Positions 7,427 through 11,024 of a stretch of DNA of 11,058 bases are shown in pieces (position 1 is the first letter of the stretch; each line of letters begins with the position of its first letter). A model generated the notes under the pieces. That model made no database searches. It was not told the DNA's origin and saw only the letters and a program-made list of their open reading frames with translations. The DNA comes from Candidatus Falkowiibacteriota bacterium. Its GTDB lineage: Bacteria > Patescibacteriota > Patescibacteriia > Patescibacteriales > UBA12075. The position numbers were made by a program, and so were the translations under genes. The stretch spans positions 1-11,058 of the forward strand of contig QMNH01000015.1 in NCBI GenBank assembly GCA_003647675.1, read 5' to 3'.

Positions 7427-7452
7427 TCCGCCGAAGCTTTAGCGTAGGCGGA
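7427..7452 (-). repeat. Hairpin element, copy C, overlapping the tRNA-Ser 3' end
   Basis: On the minus strand TCCGCC and GGCGGA arms flank TACGCTAAAGCTTC, the exact core of copy A in inverted orientation, with entirely different but perfectly complementary arms. The right arm (+ strand) shares CGGA (7449-7452) with the 3' end of tRNA-Ser(UGA). An adjoining small hairpin (7418-7431) could let the pair act as a 3' end signal for the tRNA transcript. Confidence 0.75.
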
Positions 7453-7535
7453 GAGAGTGGGATTCGAACCCACGGTACGCGTTAACGTACAACAGTTTTC
7501 AAGACTGTCGCCTTCAACCGCTCAGCCATCTCTCC
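7449..7535 (-). tRNA. tRNA-Ser(UGA)
   Basis: The 87-nt class II tRNA has acceptor GGAGAGA/TCTCTCC with discriminator G. The anticodon stem is ACAGT/ACTGT with loop CTTGAAA (anticodon TGA). The long variable arm is built on GTACG/CGTAC, and the T arm is GTGGG TTCGAAT CCCAC. No CCA is encoded (the 3' flank is CCT). It lies 47 bp downstream of tRNA-Ser(GCU) and is probably cotranscribed with it. Its 3' end overlaps hairpin copy C and is duplicated at 7060. Confidence 0.95.
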
Positions 7536-7549
7536 GATAATATTAAAAC

Positions 7550-7567
7550 AGACAATATATATTGTCT
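7550..7567. other. 18-bp perfect palindrome between the tRNA-Ser genes
   Basis: AGACAATATATATTGTCT is fully self-complementary. On the minus strand it follows the tRNA-Ser(GCU) 3' end and precedes GTTTTAAT, so it may act as a processing hairpin or a weak terminator between the two tRNAs. Confidence 0.5.
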
Positions 7568-7582
7568 TATTTTATGAATATG

Positions 7583-7669
7583 CGGAGAGGGAGGGATTCG
7601 AACCCTCGAGAGCCGTTAAGCCCTAACACCTTAGCAGGGTGCCCCTTTCAGCCGCTCAGGCACCTCTCC
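7583..7669 (-). tRNA. tRNA-Ser(GCU)
   Basis: The 87-nt class II tRNA has acceptor GGAGAGG/CCTCTCC with discriminator G. The anticodon stem is GCACC/GGTGT with loop CTGCTAA (anticodon GCT). A long variable arm is present, and the T arm is GAGGG TTCGAAT CCCTC. No CCA is encoded (the 3' flank is CAT). It is the promoter-proximal member of the serine tRNA pair. Confidence 0.95.
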
Positions 7670-7681
7670 AAAAAAGAAAAT

Positions 7682-7770
7682 AGAAAACAGACGCCAGACC
7701 ACAGAATTATTTACGTAATTTTAATAATTTAACTATTTTTTTGTTTACTGCTGCCTGTTGTCTGTTTTCT
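7682..7770. repeat. 11-bp inverted repeat flanking the divergent promoter region
   Basis: AGAAAACAGAC (7682-7692) and GTCTGTTTTCT (7760-7770) are perfect inverted copies 67 bp apart. They lie between the minus-strand tRNA-Ser genes and the plus-strand gene at 7821. The right copy overlaps the -35 element of the 7821 promoter. The 9-mer AAAACAGAC recurs at 7546-7554. Confidence 0.5.
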
Positions 7771-7786
7771 TGATAAATGCTATAAT
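7758..7786 (+). promoter_or_regulatory. Sigma70-type promoter for the gene at 7821
   Basis: TTGTCT (7758-7763), a 17-bp spacer, and a perfect TATAAT (7781-7786) preceded by TGC, an extended -10. Transcription would start near 7793, leaving a leader of about 28 nt with no Shine-Dalgarno site. Confidence 0.7.
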
Positions 7787-7820
7787 TACTATATAAAAAT
7801 AGTCAATAAATGTCAAACTA

Positions 7821-8321
7821 ATGAAAAAAAAAGAAAATTTAACTGATTTTAAAGATGATATAATTGGCTGGGAAGTGCATGAATATGAAAAGCACGAAAG
7901 ATCCAGGCCCTGGTATTTTATTGCTGTTTCAATCGCTTTTTTACTTCTGCTTTATTCATTTTTTACTTCTAATTTTCTTTTTGCGTTTATTATTGTTTTA
8001 GCTTCCCTGGTTTTTGTTATGTATGAAGGGCAGATTCCCGGCATAGTTAAAATCAGCCTGACAGACGAGGGGGTAGTTGTCGGCAGGAAATTTTACGATT
8101 ATGATGAAATAAAGAATTTTACTGTTATATATAAGCCGCGACTGGAGACTAAGAATATATATTTTGAGTTTAAAAATGTGTTCCGCCACAGACTTTCTGT
8201 TCCATTGGAAAAAATGGATCCGATTGTAATTAGGGAAAATTTATTAAAATATCTGCCGGAAAACCATGAAAGAACCGACCCGCCGTTGTCTGAGGGACTA
8301 GCCAAACTTTTTAAATTGTAA
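7821..8321 (+). CDS. Conserved-type two-helix membrane protein, unknown function
   Basis: The 166 residues comprise a charged cytoplasmic N-terminus (WEVHEYEKHERSRPW, 17-31), two closely spaced membrane helices (about 32-48 and 51-67), and a soluble C-terminal domain (about 75-150) of alternating strands: ISLTDEGVVVGRKFYDYDEI, NFTVIY, NIYFEFKN, HRLSVPLE, then a helix. This order resembles small PH-like membrane-associated domains (bPH/DUF5673-type), but that is inference. The N- and C-terminal domains should both be cytoplasmic, with a helical hairpin in the membrane. It has its own extended -10 promoter and an AT-rich terminator, so it is a single-gene unit between tRNA genes. The ATG at 7821 is the first in frame; an out-of-frame ATG at 7809 stops after three codons. 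Confidence 0.85.
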   Translation: MKKKENLTDFKDDIIGWEVHEYEKHERSRPWYFIAVSIAFLLLLYSFFTSNFLFAFIIVLASLVFVMYEGQIPGIVKISLTDEGVVVGRKFYDYDEIKNFTVIYKPRLETKNIYFEFKNVFRHRLSVPLEKMDPIVIRENLLKYLPENHERTDPPLSEGLAKLFKL

Positions 8322-8341
8322 ATAAGAAAAAAAAGAAAAAA

Positions 8342-8373
8342 AAGAAAATAATTGCTATTTTCTTATTTTTTTT
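8342..8373 (+). terminator. AT-rich intrinsic terminator after the membrane-protein gene
   Basis: A 9-bp perfect stem AAGAAAATA/TATTTTCTT with a 5-nt loop (8351-8355) is followed by A and eight T residues. The loop and 3' arm also contain the -35 of the tRNA-Arg promoter. Confidence 0.7.
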
Positions 8374-8380
8374 CTATAAT
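8352..8380 (+). promoter_or_regulatory. Promoter of tRNA-Arg(GCG)
   Basis: TTGCTA (8352-8357), a 17-bp spacer and a perfect TATAAT (8375-8380) place the start at about 8387, roughly 12 nt before the mature tRNA. It overlaps the upstream terminator. Confidence 0.65.
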
Positions 8381-8398
8381 TCAAGTACTTTTTTATAA

Positions 8399-8470
8399 GC
8401 ACCCGTCGTTCAACGGATAGGACGCAAGATTGCGGATCTTGTAATGTAGGTTCGATTCCTGCCGGGTGCA
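8399..8470 (+). tRNA. tRNA-Arg(GCG)
   Basis: The 72-nt class I tRNA has acceptor GCACCCG/CGGGTGC with discriminator A. The D stem is GTTC/GGAC. The anticodon stem CAAGA/TCTTG carries loop TTGCGGA (anticodon GCG). The T arm is GTAGG TTCGATT CCTGC. No CCA is encoded (the flank is CAA). The GCG anticodon reads CGC and CGU by ordinary G34 pairing, whereas most bacteria use an ACG tRNA edited to inosine. Its 3' half is duplicated immediately downstream. Confidence 0.94.
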
Positions 8471-8494
8471 CAAGAATACTACATAAAGACTTTT

Positions 8495-8560
8495 TTGTAA
8501 TTAGGTTCGATTTTTACCCGTCCGTAGCTTTATGTGCAGGCGGGCCTGCCGGGTGCACAA
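8495..8560 (+). pseudogene. Duplicated 3' half of tRNA-Arg, split by a hairpin insertion
   Basis: TTGTAAT-TAGGTTCGATT (8495-8512) matches 8439-8457 of tRNA-Arg with one base deleted, and CCTGCCGGGTGCACAA (8545-8560) matches 8458-8473 exactly. Together they repeat the tRNA from the anticodon stem 3' strand to just past its end. The two parts are contiguous in the tRNA but separated here by 32 bp. It lacks a 5' half and cannot form a tRNA. Confidence 0.85.
8513..8544 (+). mobile_element. Hairpin element, divergent copy D, inside the tRNA-Arg duplicate
   Basis: The 32-bp insertion contains arms CCCGTC (8517-8522) and GGCGGG (8539-8544), pairing with one T-G wobble, around the core CGTAGCTTTATGTGCA. 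That core resembles the complement of the copy C core (GAAGCTTTAGCGTA), sharing AGCTTTA. It sits exactly between the two halves of the duplicated tRNA segment, as a mobile palindrome would. An 8-mer ACATAAAG upstream (8481-8488) is also inverted within it (CTTTATGT, 8528-8535). Membership in the family is an inference from partial similarity. Confidence 0.55.
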
Positions 8561-8616
8561 TTTAAAACCTTTTCATTTTAGGTGGAGAGTGTTTTTTTGT
8601 TATAAATATGAGTAAC

Positions 8617-8652
8617 AAACCTCGGATATGATTATTATCCGAGGTTTTTTTT
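8617..8652 (+). terminator. Strong intrinsic terminator
   Basis: A 12-bp perfect stem AAACCTCGGATA/TATCCGAGGTTT with a 7-nt loop is followed by a run of T. No recognised gene ends nearby. The transcript it ends could be the tRNA-Arg transcript or an unrecognised short RNA. A seven-codon frame (ATG at 8608, peptide MSNKPRI, stop at 8629-8631) overlaps the left arm. Confidence 0.85.
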
Positions 8653-8772
8653 ATTTATGTTTGTATTTTATTATTTTTGTTATATAAACATCCTACCTCC
8701 CCATGCTTGTGCCTTGAGCGGACTAACAAAAAGCGGAAATTGAATTTGAGTCGGAATTAGAAAGAAATAATT
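8653..8772. other. Intergenic stretch with no recognised content
   Basis: This 120-bp stretch separates the strong terminator from the stop codon of the minus-strand 94-residue gene. GCGGA occurs twice (8717 and 8734) but does not form a hairpin. No convincing terminator for the minus-strand gene was seen. Confidence 0.4.
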
Positions 8773-9057
8773 TTATAATTTATAATTAATTCCTACACGT
8801 CCGTCATTATCAGCACCTATTTCGATTGTTCTGCCATTTTCCGTGGTAAACGAATAACGTTTTACTTCTCCTGTCGGGACAGCTGCGATTGCGTTGTGTG
8901 CATGAATATGCTCTATAAATTGAGCTTCAGTCAAATCTGGCCCTGTTAGCTTTTCAATGAGCTCCTCAATTTCGGGTGCTTGCTTAATTAAATCCTCCCT
9001 TGAATCCACGGAGATTATTTCCCTTGGTGTTTTTTGTTTTAATTTTTCGAATGCCAT
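8773..9057 (-). CDS. Small hypothetical protein, 94 residues
   Basis: I do not recognise this family. The N-terminal half is acidic and helical (REDLIKQAPEIEELIEKL, 20-37, then LTEAQFIEHIHAHNAI, 42-57). The C-terminal third reads as a beta hairpin (VKRYSFTTENGRTIEIG to RVGINYKL, 65-94). There is no signal peptide, membrane helix or cysteine. H50, H52 and H54 are closely spaced, but no metal role can be claimed. The ATG lacks an adjacent Shine-Dalgarno; a strong AGGAGGT lies about 55 nt further upstream inside a GC-rich hairpin. The composition looks protein-like and the frame is closed by stops on both sides. The protein is likely cytoplasmic. Confidence 0.7.
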   Translation of the reverse strand: MAFEKLKQKTPREIISVDSREDLIKQAPEIEELIEKLTGPDLTEAQFIEHIHAHNAIAAVPTGEVKRYSFTTENGRTIEIGADNDGRVGINYKL

Positions 9058-9108
9058 AGTTTTTAAGTTATCTAATTTATAAAATTATTTTTTCTAACAT
9101 ATCGCCGA

Positions 9109-9169
9109 GCCCACCTCCTCGCGGTTGCGTTTTGGGTGGGCATTGACAGGGAATACCCCTTACCCAAAA
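9109..9169 (-). promoter_or_regulatory. Mutually exclusive hairpins in the leader of the 94-residue gene
   Basis: GCCCACC (9109-9115) pairs with GGTGGGC (9135-9141), while TTTTGGGT (9130-9137) pairs with ACCCAAAA (9162-9169). The two stems share bases, so only one can form. On the minus strand the first stem hides an AGGAGGT (+ 9113-9119) that precedes a short frame (ATG at 9100, peptide MLEKIIL). The layout suits a leader control element; no ligand class is recognised. Confidence 0.4.
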
Positions 9170-9271
9170 TTCAATATTATTTTTATCGTTTATTTCTAAA
9201 AAATTTTATTTATTAGGCCATATAAGGACTCGATAATTTTTACTCTGTGGGCTTGAAAAAAGGCGACTTTT

Positions 9272-9320
9272 ATGTTAAGTTATTTTAACATTAAATATTA
9301 ATGATTTGAAACTAATATTT
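9272..9320. promoter_or_regulatory. Two AT-rich hairpins upstream of the gene at 9353
   Basis: ATGTTAA/TTAACAT (9272-9278, 9285-9291) and AAATATTA/TAATATTT (9293-9300, 9313-9320) are perfect stems, the second ending 20 bp before the Shine-Dalgarno at 9341. They may be operators or leader structures. No clear promoter was identified. Confidence 0.35.
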
Positions 9321-9340
9321 AAATTAAGATGTTCTTTTTG

Positions 9341-9348
9341 AAAGGAGG
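9341..9348 (+). promoter_or_regulatory. Shine-Dalgarno that sets the start at 9353
   Basis: AAAGGAGG lies 4 nt before the ATG at 9353. The frame is open from an ATG at 9329, but the Shine-Dalgarno would then be inside the coding sequence, so 9353 is the start. Confidence 0.85.
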
Positions 9349-9352
9349 AATT

Positions 9353-9589
9353 ATGAACATTGATAGAATGATATACCTGTATGGAAACGAACCCCCTTTG
9401 TACTATTATTCGGTATGTTTATTATGTTTTGGACTGGGCTATAACTATGCTAATTATTCGAATTGGGGATTCTCGTTTTTCTTCGGAAATACTCTAGTAC
9501 TTTTTATCGGCATTCAAATCATGGATGCGCTAATTAAGGGAGTAAAAAAAATTAAAAAGGATTTTAAGGTGTCCATTACCCCAAGGTAA
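9353..9589 (+). CDS. Small two-helix membrane protein, 78 residues
   Basis: I do not recognise this family. From the ribosome-site-supported ATG the protein has a short polar N-terminus, two hydrophobic segments (about 17-33, rich in tyrosine and cysteine, and 40-61), and a basic tail (KGVKKIKKDFK, 62-72). The positive-inside rule puts both ends in the cytoplasm. C22 and C25 (CLLC) lie within the first helix. It is a single gene with its own terminator. Small basic-tailed two-helix proteins can be holin-like, toxin or accessory membrane proteins, but nothing here decides between these. Confidence 0.75.
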   Translation: MNIDRMIYLYGNEPPLYYYSVCLLCFGLGYNYANYSNWGFSFFFGNTLVLFIGIQIMDALIKGVKKIKKDFKVSITPR

Positions 9590-9605
9590 CAGTACTTTTA
9601 TATCG

Positions 9606-9633
9606 ACCATCGAGAAATCGGTGGTTATTTTTT
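9606..9633 (+). terminator. Intrinsic terminator with a GAAA tetraloop
   Basis: The 8-bp stem ACCATCGA/TCGGTGGT (one T-G pair) is closed by GAAA, a stable GNRA loop, and followed by TATTTTTT. It starts 17 bp after the stop codon at 9589. Confidence 0.85.
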
Positions 9634-9636
9634 GTT

Positions 9637-9656
9637 CCTGCCTGCCGGCAGGCAGG
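9637..9656. repeat. 20-bp perfect GC-rich palindrome
   Basis: CCTGCCTGCCGGCAGGCAGG is fully self-complementary and contrasts with the AT-rich surroundings. It lies just after the terminator at 9606-9633. It resembles dispersed palindromes of bacterial genomes and shares CCTGCCGG with the tRNA-Arg duplicate at 8545. Confidence 0.8.
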
Positions 9657-9712
9657 GAAACTGAATTTGGGAGAGCGAGCGTTAAGAATTAAATTATTTA
9701 TGACAATTTTGC

Positions 9713-9741
9713 TTGACTGATTTATAGTATAGTATTATAAT
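9713..9741 (+). promoter_or_regulatory. Strong sigma70 promoter for the gene at 9791
   Basis: TTGACT (9713-9718), a 17-bp spacer and a perfect TATAAT (9736-9741). Transcription should begin near 9748, giving a 43-nt leader that ends in the Shine-Dalgarno GGGAGGT (9778-9784), 6 nt before the ATG. Confidence 0.85.
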
Positions 9742-9790
9742 AGTGTATTCTTTTAAAAAAACATTAATTAACATATAGGGAGGTATTCTA

Positions 9791-10114
9791 ATGGTAAATC
9801 AGGGTTTAGTAACGGTAAAATCAGGTATCAATGTGATGATGAAGGTGGTTTCAGGATGTGATGGCCATAATGCCCAAAAACTCGCCGAGAAACTTAAGAA
9901 GACCTGGCCGCTAGAAGCAGAAGAAGTCAGTCGGATTGCCTATAAAGTTGGATTTGGTTGCGAAAAATGCATTATTGTTTTTACGGAAACAGAAACTATT
10001 TTTAGTGGGGATGACGAAATTTTTTTGGGATATAAAAAAGAGTTTCAAAATCCTAATTTTAATCCAAGATCGGCGAGAGGCACTGCTGACCATGTGGTAA
10101 TAATCGATGTTTAA
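9791..10114 (+). CDS. Small hypothetical protein with a GCEKC motif, 107 residues
   Basis: I do not recognise this family. The gene has the best expression signals in the window: a near-consensus promoter, a strong Shine-Dalgarno and a terminator. The protein reads as strand (VTVKSGINVMMKVVSG, 7-22), helix (HNAQKLAEKLKKTWPLEAEEVSRIAYKV, 26-53), then strands (CIIVFTETETIFSG, 60-73; EIFLGYKKEF, 76-85; DHVVIIDV, 100-107), a small alpha/beta fold. C57 and C60 in FGCEKC, with C23 in SGCDGHN, could bind a metal or form a disulfide. There is no membrane helix or signal peptide, so it is probably cytoplasmic and well expressed. No pathway context is available from its neighbours. Confidence 0.8.
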   Translation: MVNQGLVTVKSGINVMMKVVSGCDGHNAQKLAEKLKKTWPLEAEEVSRIAYKVGFGCEKCIIVFTETETIFSGDDEIFLGYKKEFQNPNFNPRSARGTADHVVIIDV

Positions 10115-10132
10115 AGAATAACGTTTTTGTGG

Positions 10133-10167
10133 GGGCGTGGCATACAATTGTCACGTCCTTCTTTATT
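10133..10167 (+). terminator. Intrinsic terminator after the 107-residue gene
   Basis: GGGCGTGGCA (10133-10142) pairs over 10 bp with TGTCACGTCC (10149-10158), including two G-T pairs, around a 6-nt loop. It is followed by TTCTTTATT. Confidence 0.75.
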
Positions 10168-10184
10168 ATAAATTGTCAAAATAA

Positions 10185-10225
10185 TTTTATTTAACTCGCG
10201 AAGTCAGGTACGCCGTATTAGGCTA
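10185..10225 (-). repeat. Cassette-like intergenic repeat, copy 1
   Basis: It begins with TTTTATTTAACTCGC (10185-10199, + strand), identical to 10598-10612. The next 20-25 bp remain partly similar (CAG, GTACGCCGTATTA here against GTACCGCATTA there). On the minus strand it lies downstream of the 73-residue gene. Confidence 0.6.
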
Positions 10226-10228
10226 CAT

Positions 10229-10250
10229 AACAAAATATTTTAGGTGGTGC
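10229..10250. repeat. 22-bp inverted repeat, left arm
   Basis: It is the perfect reverse complement of 10535-10556. It contains the palindrome AAAATATTTT and ends in AGGTGGTGC. The two arms enclose the 73-residue gene. The 11-mer ATTTTAGGTGG within it (10237-10247) also occurs at 8575-8585. Confidence 0.85.
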
Positions 10251-10288
10251 GGGGAAATGATACGTTCCTCGCTGAGTGCTTATACGTT

Positions 10289-10510
10289 TTAGTCGAAAGG
10301 TTTTGCTAATAAGCATATTCCACAGACAATAAACACTGCTGCCGGTAAAAATAGTACGCCTGAATTAGGTATTTTACTATGGACACCAGCGAAAAGGTAA
10401 ACCGTTCCAAGTCCTGAAAAGATCAATCCGAATATTCTGCGCAAAACGCGTAAAAAGTGTTTAATTTCAAACGGAAAAAACTTTTTAATGTCACATACAT
10501 TTTTAGTCAT
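10289..10510 (-). CDS. Small two-helix membrane protein, 73 residues
   Basis: I do not recognise this family. A consensus Shine-Dalgarno (AAGGAGG, + 10517-10523) lies 6 nt before the ATG, so translation is well supported. The N-terminal 25 residues are basic and amphipathic (IKKFFPFEIKHFLRVLRR). Two hydrophobic helices follow (about 26-44 and 51-68), joined by the loop HSKIPNSG, with a short LLAKPFD tail, so both ends should face the cytoplasm. The gene sits wholly inside a 22-bp perfect inverted repeat and is followed by a cassette-like repeat, which suggests it is the cargo of a small mobile unit. Its transcript could form a long stem joining the 5' leader and the 3' end. No enzymatic motif is present. 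Confidence 0.75.
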   Translation of the reverse strand: MTKNVCDIKKFFPFEIKHFLRVLRRIFGLIFSGLGTVYLFAGVHSKIPNSGVLFLPAAVFIVCGICLLAKPFD

Positions 10511-10534
10511 TGTGTTCCTCCTTGTTTAGAATTT

Positions 10535-10556
10535 GCACCACCTAAAATATTTTGTT
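10535..10556. repeat. 22-bp inverted repeat, right arm
   Basis: It is the reverse complement of 10229-10250 without mismatch. In the minus-strand transcript it lies in the leader of the 73-residue gene, 12 nt before the AAGGAGG. Confidence 0.85.
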
Positions 10557-10597
10557 TATTTATAAAAATTTTATATAAACTTTATTATTTATTTAAT

Positions 10598-10638
10598 TTT
10601 TATTTAACTCGCAAACCAGATGTACCGCATTATATGAT
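10598..10638 (-). repeat. Cassette-like intergenic repeat, copy 2
   Basis: It is the partner of 10185-10225 in the same orientation, 413 bp away. On the minus strand it lies just downstream of the gene ending at 10660, as copy 1 lies downstream of the 73-residue gene. Confidence 0.6.
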
Positions 10639-10659
10639 GTAAATTTTTTATTTAATAAA

Positions 10660-11013
10660 TTAAGAATTTTTATTTGCCAATAATCTTAAAAATGATGAAA
10701 CGGTATTTATTATTATTTCAACGTCATGTCTGTCGTAGTTTTTTATTGTCCCATGTTTAATGCTATCCATCCAATCTTTTAGATTTCTAAATAATTCTTT
10801 TGAATATTTCGTACTAAAACCTATTTTTTTCGAATCATCATTTTTAAATACATGTTTAAATCCTTTATTTTTGTTCCCTAGAACTATCTTGGCTATTTCA
10901 TCACAAGCTGTATACATATCTTCAATAGCATCCTTTAATTGCGATTTATTTTTGGCAAATAAAAATTCTCTTAGTCCCTCTTCATAATTTTTTATAAAAT
11001 AGATTAAATCCAA
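10660..11013 (-). CDS. Small protein, possibly HEPN-related, 117 residues, TTG start
   Basis: The frame opens with TTG (MDLIYFIK), preceded by GAGG 8 nt upstream and by an in-frame stop two codons before, so this rare start is the only one that includes the N-terminal helix; the next ATG is at residue 33. The protein is almost entirely helical (about 1-20, 24-45, 68-86, 96-113). The region WMDSIKHGTIKNYDRHDVEIIINTVSSFLR (81-110) recalls the C-terminal helices of HEPN-type proteins from abortive-infection and toxin families, where an HG-containing loop precedes the last helix. A canonical RxxxxH motif is not clear, so activity is doubtful and the assignment tentative. A possible -10 (TATACT, + 11036-11041) lies upstream; its -35 falls outside the window. 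Confidence 0.65.
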   Translation of the reverse strand: MDLIYFIKNYEEGLREFLFAKNKSQLKDAIEDMYTACDEIAKIVLGNKNKGFKHVFKNDDSKKIGFSTKYSKELFRNLKDWMDSIKHGTIKNYDRHDVEIIINTVSSFLRLLANKNS

Positions 11014-11020
11014 TATTTAA

Positions 11021-11024
11021 CCTC
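11021..11024 (-). promoter_or_regulatory. Shine-Dalgarno supporting a TTG start
   Basis: On the minus strand TTAGAGGTTAAATA precedes the TTG at 11013, giving GAGG with a spacer of 7-8 nt. It decides the start of the 117-residue gene. Confidence 0.55.

Noticed and set aside
7060-7462. CRISPR array
   Set aside because: The repeats are two direct copies 300 bp apart with a gene between them; there are no regularly spaced spacers and no cas genes.
9143-9148. TTGACA as a plus-strand promoter -35
   Set aside because: No acceptable -10 lies 16-18 bp downstream, and the hexamer is inside the hairpin-forming leader.
9329-9352. ATG at 9329 as start of the 78-residue protein
   Set aside because: The codons KGG are the Shine-Dalgarno of the ATG at 9353.
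9911-10147. Minus-strand 78-codon frame
   Set aside because: It is antisense to the well-supported 107-residue gene and its terminator.
10185-10250. Integron attC site
   Set aside because: The GTTRRRY/RYYYAAC core pair and the imperfect attC hairpin are not present, and no integron integrase is visible.
10760-10987. Plus-strand 75-codon frame
   Set aside because: It is an antisense shadow of the 117-residue gene with no ribosome site.
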